A program made the position numbers and the translations under genes. 64,000 bases of DNA, taken from contig NZ_CP074074.1 of the NCBI RefSeq assembly GCF_045788535.1, positions 1,364,001-1,428,000 on the forward strand, read 5' to 3'. A model generated the notes under the pieces. The model did not search any database and was not told the DNA's origin. It saw only the letters and a program-made list of their open reading frames with translations. Each line of letters opens with the position of its first letter. Position 1 is the stretch's first letter. Below, in pieces: positions 55,804 through 63,675 of this stretch. This stretch comes from Allotamlana fucoidanivorans (lineage in GTDB: Bacteria > Bacteroidota > Bacteroidia > Flavobacteriales > Flavobacteriaceae).

Positions 55804-55872
55804 AATTGACAATATGCGTCTGTGATGAAAAAAGTATATGTAACATTTTTGCAAGAAATAAATAAAGCTATT

Positions 55873-57033
55873 ATGGAAAAATCTAAATTTACAGACCCAT
55901 TTAAGCAGGCGCGAGAAGGAAAAGGGTATGGTGAAATGAATGATCAAAACGATCCTGTAACCATGATTTTGGGTCATAAAGACGTGCGTAAATGTGCCCA
56001 CAATTGGAAAACCTTTCAATCTGGTGGAGAAGAAGTTGGACGTATTGTGGTGCCTTCTGAAGTACATATTAGAGAAACACGGCAAATACCTTTTGAGGTT
56101 GATCCGCCAGAACATAAAGATTATAGAGATTTATTGAATCCTTGGTTCAAACGCCCGCTGGAGTCAGACTATCAAGCTAAATTAACGGATATAATAAACC
56201 AAGTTGTGAATGAAGCTTTAGAAAAAGGCAGCTTAGAGGTTGTTGAAGAGTTCTCTTTAAAATTACAATCACGAGCACTTACCCTTTTACTAAATATACC
56301 TTTTGAAGAATCAGAACGTTGGATTTCTTGGGGTACCCATGTGTTTAGAAGTGAAGACACCGCTTTAGATGCCGATAAAGCCAATATTCTTTATGATTAT
56401 ATAGACCGCGAAATAGACAAAGCGATTGCCAATCCGGGTGATGATTTATATTCTGTATTACTAGCTTCAGAGGTGAACGGAAAAAAAATGACAAAAGAAG
56501 AAGTTAAAGGTGTTTTAGTATTAACCTTTGCAGGTGGTAGAGATACTGTAATTAATGCAGTTACTAATTCCATCGCTTATTTTGCGGATCATCCAGAATC
56601 TTTACAACGCTTACGTGATGAACCCGAAATAATGAATACGGCTATTGAAGAATTAATCCGTTATTTTTCACCCTTAACTCAAATGGGACGTGTAGCTACA
56701 GAGGATACTCAAGTTTGTGAGCATGCCATAAAAGCGCAAAGTAGAATTTCTATGTGTTGGGCATCAGCCAATAGAGATGAGCGCGTTTTTGAAAATGCTA
56801 ATGAAGTGATTTTAGACCGAAAAGTGAATCCGCACGTAGCATTTGGTTTCGGGACTCACAACTGTTTAGGGGCTACTCATGCGCGTCAAATCATGAAAAT
56901 TTTATTAAGCACGCTAACTGAAAAAGTAGGTTCTATGAAAATTTTAGAGGCTAAAGAAAACATAGAAGACCTTGATGAGTTTAAACGGAAAGTAGGTTTT
57001 GATAGCCTCCATGTAACATTCAACAAACTTTAA
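55873..57033 (+). CDS. Cytochrome P450, likely 6-O-methyl-D-galactose demethylase
   Basis: This soluble, class I-type P450 has 386 residues. ATG 55873 (MEKSKFTDPFKQAR) is preferred because it starts close to the conserved region; the frame is open back to 55822. The I-helix reads LTFAGGRDTVINA, the ExxR motif is EELIRYF, and the haem Cys is C331 in FGFGTHNCLGATHARQ. The next two genes are its redox partners. In marine Flavobacteriia such P450s, with ferredoxin and reductase, oxidatively demethylate 6-O-methyl-D-galactose from porphyran, releasing D-galactose and formaldehyde. Assignment to that reaction rests on context and resemblance, not on tested activity of this protein. Confidence 0.9.
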   Translation: MEKSKFTDPFKQAREGKGYGEMNDQNDPVTMILGHKDVRKCAHNWKTFQSGGEEVGRIVVPSEVHIRETRQIPFEVDPPEHKDYRDLLNPWFKRPLESDYQAKLTDIINQVVNEALEKGSLEVVEEFSLKLQSRALTLLLNIPFEESERWISWGTHVFRSEDTALDADKANILYDYIDREIDKAIANPGDDLYSVLLASEVNGKKMTKEEVKGVLVLTFAGGRDTVINAVTNSIAYFADHPESLQRLRDEPEIMNTAIEELIRYFSPLTQMGRVATEDTQVCEHAIKAQSRISMCWASANRDERVFENANEVILDRKVNPHVAFGFGTHNCLGATHARQIMKILLSTLTEKVGSMKILEAKENIEDLDEFKRKVGFDSLHVTFNKL

Positions 57034-57059
57034 AAAATAAACACTAAAAAAAGATAAAA

Positions 57060-57368
57060 ATGGCGAAAATCACATTTATAACTAGCGATGGAAAGGCTAC
57101 TACCGTAGAAGGCACAAGTGGTACTGTAATGGAGTTGGCAGTACAAAACAAAATTAAGGGTATTGATGGCGATTGTGGCGGTGTTTGCTCTTGTGCTACC
57201 TGTCACGTTCATGTGAACCCAGAACAGTGGGGTATCACAGGTGAGCCAGACGAACTGGAGAGTGACATGTTAGAGTTTGATGACAACGTTAGCGAATACA
57301 GCCGATTGTCTTGCCAGTTAAAAGTAAGTGATGCGCTTGATGGTCTTGAATTGACGGTTGCAAATTAA
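57060..57368 (+). CDS. [2Fe-2S] ferredoxin, putidaredoxin type, P450 partner
   Basis: This 102-residue electron carrier delivers electrons from the reductase to the P450. Cluster ligands are C39, C45, C48 and C85, in the adrenodoxin/putidaredoxin spacing (DCGG, SCATCHVHV, RLSCQLKV); C43 is an extra Cys within the loop. It is 26 bases after the P450 and ends 7 bases before the reductase start, so the three are one transcript. The assignment is firm. Confidence 0.94.
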   Translation: MAKITFITSDGKATTVEGTSGTVMELAVQNKIKGIDGDCGGVCSCATCHVHVNPEQWGITGEPDELESDMLEFDDNVSEYSRLSCQLKVSDALDGLELTVAN

Positions 57369-57375
57369 ATTTGAC

Positions 57376-58623
57376 ATGACAACAACTAAGAGTCAGGTAT
57401 GTGTTGTTATTGGTGCCAGTCACGCAGGCGTAAATTTCGCTTTTAACCTACGTAGAGAAGGTTGGGAAGGCGAAATTATCCTTTATGATATAGATACAGA
57501 ATTCCCGTATCATCGTCCGCCATTATCAAAAGCCTATTTAACCAGTAAAGACGAAACAGATCAAAGTTTACTGTTTCCAAAAGAGAATTATACAACCGAT
57601 AATATTACTCTAAAACTGGGAGTTGGGGTTGAACGTTTTAATCGGGAAGAGCAATCAATTTTGTTAAGCAATGGATCTATTCAATCTTATGATAAATTAA
57701 TCATTGCCACAGGTGCAAGACCTTTCATGCCACCAATTAAAGGCATTGAAACCGCTAAAAACCTGTTCCCGATGCGAACCGCTGAAGATGCCATTAACAT
57801 TAGAAAGGCCTTTAAGGGCTCTAAAGAAAAACGCGTGGTAGTTATTGGTGGTGGTTACATTGGTCTAGAAACAGCTGCTTCGCTTAAAAAATTAGGTGCC
57901 TCTGTGGTTGTTTTAGAGCGTGAAGCTCGTATTTTAGCTAGAGTTACAGCTCCAGTTATGTCTCAGTTTTTCACACAATTACATCAAAACAATGGTGTTG
58001 AAATTCTAACAACTAAAAATGTTGTTTCTATTGAACCAAATGGCGGTTGTAATATGGTTGTCTGTGATGACGGCTCGCAATTTGAAGCTGATCTAATCGT
58101 AGTTGGGGTAGGTATTCAGGTAAATACTGAATTAGCTCAAGAGGCTGGTTTAGTTATTGAAAATGGCATCAAAGTTGACGAAACGGCCAGAACCAATGAC
58201 GAAAATATTTACGCCATAGGCGATTGTACCTATCATTATAACCCACATTATAATTGTTGTCTTCGATTAGAATCCGTTCAAAATGCTGTAGATCAAGGAA
58301 AAACCGCTGCTAAAGCCATTTGTGGAGAAGCGGTTATTTATGATGCTATTCCTTGGTTTTGGTCAGACCAGTTTGATGTAAAACTTCAAATGGTAGGGCT
58401 GTCAATTGGCTATAATAACATAGTTGTTAGAGATGAAGAAGCTGAAAATAGTTTTTCAGCATGGTATTTCAAAGATGATGAATTATTAGCGGTTGATGCC
58501 GTAAATTTTGCAAAGGCCTATGTTTTAGGTACTAAATTTATTAAGTCTGGACAGAAATTGGATAAATCGAAAATATCCGATATATCCATCCCATTCAAAC
58601 CTAATAGCTTTTTAGCTGAATAA
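57376..58623 (+). CDS. FAD-dependent ferredoxin reductase, P450 partner
   Basis: This NAD(P)H:ferredoxin reductase of the putidaredoxin reductase type has 415 residues. The start ATG 57376 (MTTTKSQVCVVIGASHAG) avoids overlap with the ferredoxin stop. The FAD site is VIGASHAGVNFA near 10-21, with FPYHRPPLSKAYL near 44-56. The NADH site is VVIGGGYIGLETA near 155-167, and the second FAD block is NIYAIGDCTYH near 275-285. It transfers electrons from NAD(P)H to the neighbouring ferredoxin. ADH follows after 10 bases. The assignment is firm. Confidence 0.94.
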   Translation: MTTTKSQVCVVIGASHAGVNFAFNLRREGWEGEIILYDIDTEFPYHRPPLSKAYLTSKDETDQSLLFPKENYTTDNITLKLGVGVERFNREEQSILLSNGSIQSYDKLIIATGARPFMPPIKGIETAKNLFPMRTAEDAINIRKAFKGSKEKRVVVIGGGYIGLETAASLKKLGASVVVLEREARILARVTAPVMSQFFTQLHQNNGVEILTTKNVVSIEPNGGCNMVVCDDGSQFEADLIVVGVGIQVNTELAQEAGLVIENGIKVDETARTNDENIYAIGDCTYHYNPHYNCCLRLESVQNAVDQGKTAAKAICGEAVIYDAIPWFWSDQFDVKLQMVGLSIGYNNIVVRDEEAENSFSAWYFKDDELLAVDAVNFAKAYVLGTKFIKSGQKLDKSKISDISIPFKPNSFLAE

Positions 58624-58633
58624 AAAACAAACG

Positions 58634-59746
58634 ATGTCAATACAATCAAAATCAGCCATTGCAACAGGAGATGGTACATTTATAATAGATACAGTCACTA
58701 TTGCTCAACCCAAAGCAGATGAGGTTATAGTAAAAATAAAAGCAGCCGGACTGTGTCATACAGATCATGATTCTTTAAATTGGGGAAAACCTATTGTGTT
58801 GGGTCATGAAGGAGCTGGAATAGTAGAACAAGTAGGGTCAGAAGTTACTGATTATAAATCTGGTGATAAAGTTATCTTAAACTGGGCTACACCATGTATG
58901 AAATGTTTTCAGTGCCAGGAAGGGAATCAGCATATTTGTGAAAACAATTCACCTGTTACCGCAGGAGGCAATGGCTACACGCCAGGGCATGCCCATTTAG
59001 AAGGTACCCTTTGGAACAATAAACCCATTGAGCGTTCTTTTAATATTGGAACTCTTGCAGAATATGCTCTAGTTAAAGCTTCGGCTTGCGTAAAGTTGGA
59101 TAGTGATATGCCTATGCCTTCAGCAAGTATTATTAGCTGTGGTGTGATGACGGGTTATGGTTCGGCGGTAAATACGGCAAAAGTAACGGCAGGAAGTTCC
59201 GCTGTTATTTTAGGCACAGGCGGTGTTGGTTTAAATGTGATTCAAGGCGCAAGAATTTCTGGAGCTTCTAAAATTATCGCCATAGATATTAATCCTGAGC
59301 GATTAAAAATGGCGAAACAGTTTGGTGCCACACATACTATTTTAGCCGATAAAAATGATATTGGTTTAATGCAGGCTTCAAAACACGTAAAGGAAATGAC
59401 CGATGGAAGAGGTGCCGATTTTGCCTTTGAGTGTACCGCTATTCCAGCCTTAGGAGCTGCCCCTTTAGCTATGGTAAGAAATGCTGGAATTGCTGTTCAG
59501 GTGAGTGGTATTGAAGAAAAAATTACTATTGACATGAATTTGTTTGAATGGGATAAGATTTATATCAACCCCTTATATGGAAAATGTCGTCCACAAATAG
59601 ATTTTCCAAAACTAGTTTCTTTATATGATAAAGGTGATTTAATGCTAGACGAAATGATTACTAGAACCTACCCGTTGGAGAACCTTCAACAAGCCTTTGA
59701 GGATATGTTAGCTGGCAGAAATGCAAAAGGAGTCATTACTTTTTAA
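58634..59746 (+). CDS. Zinc-dependent alcohol dehydrogenase (class III-like MDR)
   Basis: This 370-residue MDR-superfamily dehydrogenase has catalytic zinc ligands C41 (GLCHTDHD), H58 (GHEGAG) and a Cys in IISCGVMTGYG near 170. Structural zinc cysteines are C88, C91, C94 and C102. The NAD site GTGGVGLNVIQGA is near 196-208. The sequence resembles the class III type that oxidises S-hydroxymethyl-thiols, such as formaldehyde adducts. ADH genes are known beside P450 demethylase genes in algal-sugar loci. A role in removing formaldehyde from the P450 reaction is plausible, but sugar or other alcohol substrates remain possible. Confidence 0.9.
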   Translation: MSIQSKSAIATGDGTFIIDTVTIAQPKADEVIVKIKAAGLCHTDHDSLNWGKPIVLGHEGAGIVEQVGSEVTDYKSGDKVILNWATPCMKCFQCQEGNQHICENNSPVTAGGNGYTPGHAHLEGTLWNNKPIERSFNIGTLAEYALVKASACVKLDSDMPMPSASIISCGVMTGYGSAVNTAKVTAGSSAVILGTGGVGLNVIQGARISGASKIIAIDINPERLKMAKQFGATHTILADKNDIGLMQASKHVKEMTDGRGADFAFECTAIPALGAAPLAMVRNAGIAVQVSGIEEKITIDMNLFEWDKIYINPLYGKCRPQIDFPKLVSLYDKGDLMLDEMITRTYPLENLQQAFEDMLAGRNAKGVITF

Positions 59747-59785
59747 ATTAAAAAATAATTAAACAATAAATACCTATCATAAAAA

Positions 59786-62296
59786 ATGGTAAAAAACATA
59801 TCAAAAATTGGTTCGCTTCTACTGCTGTTCTGGGGTATTCATATTCAAGGGCAATCTATAAATATTGAATTATTAAAAAACTGGAAATTTACCAATTACG
59901 ATTATGGTGCTGCCTTTCAAGAAAATTTTGATGATTCCAACTGGGAAAGTGTTACCATTCCTCATGATTGGGCAGTAAAACAGGATTTTAATTTTACACA
60001 CGATATCCAACTTACCATGGTGGTTCAAGATGGTGAAACACAACCAAGATATAGAACTGGAAGAACAGGTGCTTTACCATATGTTGGCATAGGATGGTAT
60101 AGAACTTCTTATAATATAACCGCCGAGGAATTAAATGAAGATGTTCAGCTTATGTTTGATGGAGCTATGAGCAATGCAAAGGTGTATGTAAATGGACAAT
60201 ACGTTGGTGAACGCCCATTTGGATATATATCCTTCTATTTTAATATCACCAAATTCTTAAAGCCCGGTAGTAATAGTGTCGCTGTCAGGTTAGAGAATTT
60301 TAATAGTCAATCTAGATGGTATCCTGGAGCGGGTTTATACAGAAAAGTTTCTATTATTAAATCAAACAAAACACGTGTTAAAACATGGGGGACTTTTGTA
60401 ACCACACCAGTTATCACAAAGAAAAAGGCTCAGGTTAATTTGGAACTGGAGCTTGTTGGCGACGGAAAATGCACTGTTGTAAATGAAATTATAGCTCCTG
60501 ACGGAAAGCAAATAGAGCAAAAATCACGCGAAATTACGCTTGAAAGTGCATCAAAACTATCTGAAAATTTTACGGTTTCCAAACCAAAGCTATGGGATAT
60601 TAAAACGCCACATCTTTATAATATAAAAACAACTATTTTAAAATCAGGTAAAGTTATAAACACCTATAACACCCCGTTTGGTATAAGAAGTATCCGATTT
60701 GAATTGGATGGTTTTTATTTAAATAATAAACGTGTAAAATTTAAAGGCGTAAACATGCATCATGATTTTGGTCCTGTAGGTGCAGCCTTTCATAAGGAGC
60801 TTTTTGTTCGTCAAATGAAAAAGATGAAAGATATGGGGGTAAATGCTATTAGATTTTCTCACAACCCGCCAGCGCCTGAAGCTTTAGATATTTGTGACCA
60901 AATGGGTATGCTAGCCATTGATGAAGCATTTGATGAGTGGCAAATAGGAAAGGTGTTAAACGGATATTCAAAACAATTTGATTTGTGGGCTAAAACAGAT
61001 TTAACTGATATGATTTTGAGAGACCGAAACCACCCAAGTATCATCATGTGGAGTATTGGTAACGAAATTATGGAACAATATCATCACGACCCCAACAATA
61101 TCACCGGGTATTTAAACAATATTGTAAAATCGTTAGATACAACTAGAGCCACTACAGCAGGATTTAACTCGGCTAACAATGCTTTAGAAAGTGGTATGGC
61201 ATCAACCGTAGATGTTGCCGGATTCAACTACAAACCAGGTATCTATCATAAAATAAGAGAAAAATATCCTAACTTAAAATTCTATGCCAGCGAAACAGGA
61301 GGTGCCTTAAGTACAAGAAATTCTTATAAATTCCCAGTTGTTTTTGATACACTTCAAAATACTAGGGGTACTTCTGTGAACGTGCATCTATACCCCGACG
61401 GGCAACCCGGAAATTACGAAAACACCAATGTACCTTGGGGCTATGCACCATTTAAAGAGTTTGCTGCACAAGAATACAGCGATTTTGTTTATGGTGAATT
61501 TGTATGGACAGGTTATGATTATCTAGGTGAACCATCGCCTTACCACACTGCTAAATCAAGAAGTTCATACTTTGCTCCTGTTGATATGGTTGGCTTAGAA
61601 AAAGACAAATTCTATCTCTATCAAAGCGAATGGCATGAAGACAAAGATGTTTTGCATGTATTTCCGCATTGGACTTTACCTGAAATGACAGGAAAAACAC
61701 TTCCAGTGGTTTGTTACTCTACTTACGAACACGCAGAATTATTTGTTAATGGAAAAAGCTATGGTATTAGCAAAAAGGTTAAACAGGAAGTTCCAGATTT
61801 TTTAGCAAATAACATAAAAAAAGAAGCTTCCGGAGGAACGTCTATGGTACAATTAAAGGCTTATGCCATGGTTTGGGAGGATGTCGCCTATGAATCTGGC
61901 GAGCTAAAAGTGGTGGCCTATAACTCTAAAGGAAAACCAATTGCTGAAACTGTGCGCTATACTTCTGGAAATCCTCATACTATAAAAATAGAGCCCGAAA
62001 TTGATATAATAAATAAAGGAGAAGTAGGCGTTTATGTGGTTTCAGTATTAGATAAAGATGGAAATTTATGTGTTAACTACAACAGAAACATGCAGATGGA
62101 AGTTAATGGTGCAGCAGAATTTTTGGCTTCTGGTAATGGAGATCCAACCAATGTACAAAACCTGTCTAAACCAAAACGGAAGCTATTCAACGGTCAGGCA
62201 GTTATTTATGTAAAAGGCACTAAAGCTGGTCAGGTAACTGTGCGTGTAACTTCAGAAGATTTTAAAGGAGAGAACCGTCAATTAATAGTTAATTAA
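59786..62296 (+). CDS. Secreted glycoside hydrolase family 2 beta-galactosidase
   Basis: This 836-residue GH2 enzyme has an N-terminal signal peptide (SKIGSLLLLFWGIHIQGQ), so it acts in the periplasm. Domain order is a sugar-binding jelly roll (about 25-200, NWKFTNYDYGAAFQENFD), an Ig-like domain (about 205-310), the TIM barrel (about 315-600) and C-terminal beta domains. The acid/base is E427 in SIGNEIMEQY and the nucleophile E503 in YASETGG; their spacing of 76 equals that in LacZ. FVWTGYDYLGEP near 573-584 is also typical. In this operon it probably frees galactose or 6-O-methyl-galactose from algal oligosaccharides; that substrate is inferred. Confidence 0.93.
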   Translation: MVKNISKIGSLLLLFWGIHIQGQSINIELLKNWKFTNYDYGAAFQENFDDSNWESVTIPHDWAVKQDFNFTHDIQLTMVVQDGETQPRYRTGRTGALPYVGIGWYRTSYNITAEELNEDVQLMFDGAMSNAKVYVNGQYVGERPFGYISFYFNITKFLKPGSNSVAVRLENFNSQSRWYPGAGLYRKVSIIKSNKTRVKTWGTFVTTPVITKKKAQVNLELELVGDGKCTVVNEIIAPDGKQIEQKSREITLESASKLSENFTVSKPKLWDIKTPHLYNIKTTILKSGKVINTYNTPFGIRSIRFELDGFYLNNKRVKFKGVNMHHDFGPVGAAFHKELFVRQMKKMKDMGVNAIRFSHNPPAPEALDICDQMGMLAIDEAFDEWQIGKVLNGYSKQFDLWAKTDLTDMILRDRNHPSIIMWSIGNEIMEQYHHDPNNITGYLNNIVKSLDTTRATTAGFNSANNALESGMASTVDVAGFNYKPGIYHKIREKYPNLKFYASETGGALSTRNSYKFPVVFDTLQNTRGTSVNVHLYPDGQPGNYENTNVPWGYAPFKEFAAQEYSDFVYGEFVWTGYDYLGEPSPYHTAKSRSSYFAPVDMVGLEKDKFYLYQSEWHEDKDVLHVFPHWTLPEMTGKTLPVVCYSTYEHAELFVNGKSYGISKKVKQEVPDFLANNIKKEASGGTSMVQLKAYAMVWEDVAYESGELKVVAYNSKGKPIAETVRYTSGNPHTIKIEPEIDIINKGEVGVYVVSVLDKDGNLCVNYNRNMQMEVNGAAEFLASGNGDPTNVQNLSKPKRKLFNGQAVIYVKGTKAGQVTVRVTSEDFKGENRQLIVN

Positions 62297-62297
62297 A

Positions 62298-63119
62298 ATG
62301 GCATCAAAATTTAGAACTACTGAACTATCAAATCCGGAATTTGAATCGGATAATTTACGTTTCATTACGGTAAAAACGCCAAATCTTAAAGGGCGAGGTG
62401 ATATTTGTTTGTATGTTCCAAGTGTTAATATTTCTGAGGATATACCATTAGTCATTTTGCTTCATGGTGTTTATGGAAGTGCCTGGATATGGAGTCAAAA
62501 AGCTGGAGTTCATAGAACTGCCGAGAAATTAATTCTGGAAGAGAGCATTTCTCCCATGTTAATTGCGATGCCTTCAGACGGATTGTTAGGTGATGGTACA
62601 GCCTATTTGCCTCATCATAGTTTAAATTTTGAAAAATGGATTGTTGAAGATGTCATTGCTGCGGTTCAGGAAAATATACCAGAGATGACCCAAAAATCTA
62701 GTGTCTATATTGCTGGCTTATCTATGGGTGGTTATGGGGCGTTACGGTTAGGTGCTAAATACCCGAGTATATTTAGCGGTATATCGGGGCACAGTTCAAT
62801 TACTGCATTGGCTCAAATGAGGTTGTTTGTAGAAGAACCGTTAGAAAGTTTTGAACAGGATAACGAAGATGATGTATCCGTGTTGTCAACCATTATAAAA
62901 AACAGAGATACTTTGCCACCTTTGCGTTTTGATTGTGGTGTTGGTGATGAGCTGATTGATTATAATAGAACGCTACATCAAAGATTAAAGCAGGCGCATA
63001 TTAAGCATGATTATCAAGAGTTTTCAGGAAAACATGAGTGGGTGTATTGGGAACACCATGTTAAAGATTCTTTGAAATTTTTCAGTGTAATAGAGCAAAA
63101 AAAAGAGATTTCTAGTTAA
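62298..63119 (+). CDS. Cytoplasmic alpha/beta-hydrolase esterase (esterase D/FrmB-like)
   Basis: This 273-residue alpha/beta hydrolase has no signal peptide. The catalytic triad is S142 (GLSMGGYGAL), D217 (GVGDELID) and H246 (SGKHEW). An oxyanion-type HGVYG lies near 55-60, and the segment SQKAGVHRTAEK is reminiscent of S-formylglutathione hydrolase. It starts one base after the GH2 stop, and its own stop sits in the loop of the operon terminator. Possible jobs are hydrolysis of an S-formyl-thiol made by the adjacent ADH, or deacylation of a sugar. The first would complete formaldehyde detoxification, but is inference. Confidence 0.85.
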   Translation: MASKFRTTELSNPEFESDNLRFITVKTPNLKGRGDICLYVPSVNISEDIPLVILLHGVYGSAWIWSQKAGVHRTAEKLILEESISPMLIAMPSDGLLGDGTAYLPHHSLNFEKWIVEDVIAAVQENIPEMTQKSSVYIAGLSMGGYGALRLGAKYPSIFSGISGHSSITALAQMRLFVEEPLESFEQDNEDDVSVLSTIIKNRDTLPPLRFDCGVGDELIDYNRTLHQRLKQAHIKHDYQEFSGKHEWVYWEHHVKDSLKFFSVIEQKKEISS

Positions 63120-63135
63120 AGAAATCTCTTTTTAG
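63102..63135 (+). terminator. Terminator overlapping the esterase stop codon
   Basis: A 12-bp perfect stem AAAGAGATTTCT/AGAAATCTCTTT with a 6-base loop holds the esterase TAA (63117-63119) in the loop, followed by T. It ends the P450 operon. Confidence 0.88.
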
Positions 63136-63154
63136 GTTACGGACAAAAAAAGGT

Positions 63155-63487
63155 TTATTTGCTGAGCATTAATAGCTCATTGCATACAATTTCAGTGATA
63201 TAACGTTTGTTGCCATCTTTATCGTCATAACTTCTTGATGTGAGTTTGCCTTCAATAGCAACCTCCTTACCTTTGCTTACATATTTTTCAATAATTTGAG
63301 CCGTTTTGCCCCAGGCAATCACATTATGCCATTGGGTATCTGTAATGCGCTCACCATGATTATTGGTATAGCTTTCGTTGGTTGCAATATTAAATTTTGC
63401 AAGGGTTTTTCCTGATTCAAGATTGATGATTTCGGGATCATTTCCAAGGTTACCAATCAATTGTACTTTGTTTCTTAGTGTACTCAT
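63155..63487 (-). CDS. ssb: Short single-stranded DNA-binding protein lacking acidic tail
   Basis: This is a 110-residue OB-fold SSB: MSTLRNKVQLIGNLGNDPE, TQWHNVIAWGKTAQIIEKYV and KGKEVAIEGKLTSRSY are classic motifs. It ends soon after the OB fold and has no acidic C-terminal tail (DDDLPF type), so it cannot recruit partners as the main SSB does. It is probably an accessory or stress/competence-type SSB, with the housekeeping copy elsewhere. It lies convergent with the P450 operon and next to a cluster of phased repeats. Confidence 0.9.
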   Translation of the reverse strand: MSTLRNKVQLIGNLGNDPEIINLESGKTLAKFNIATNESYTNNHGERITDTQWHNVIAWGKTAQIIEKYVSKGKEVAIEGKLTSRSYDDKDGNKRYITEIVCNELLMLSK

Positions 63488-63586
63488 TTTTATAAATTTA
63501 ATAGTTAAACAATTGATACTATCGAGTTCTTATGTTTCGACAAGGCAAAGATCATCAAGGTTTCAAGAGTTATTCGGGTGTTACTT

Positions 63587-63623
63587 GTTTAAATTCGTTT
63601 GTAAGTGTTTGTAGTCGTTTGTA
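63587..63623. repeat. Four 10-bp-phased GTTT(GTA) repeats upstream of ssb and GNAT genes
   Basis: GTTTGTA occurs at 63597, 63607 and 63617, with a degenerate GTTTAAA at 63587, all exactly 10 bases apart. ATTCGTTT (63593-63600) and AAACGAAT (63623-63630) form flanking inverted arms. One-turn phasing suggests a multi-site regulator or origin-like iterons. It lies 100-136 bases upstream of the ssb start and about 50 bases upstream of the GNAT start. Confidence 0.5.
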
Positions 63624-63675
63624 AACGAATAATATTTTGTATATTAGGCATTATATACAGAAGGCGACAAGAAAA

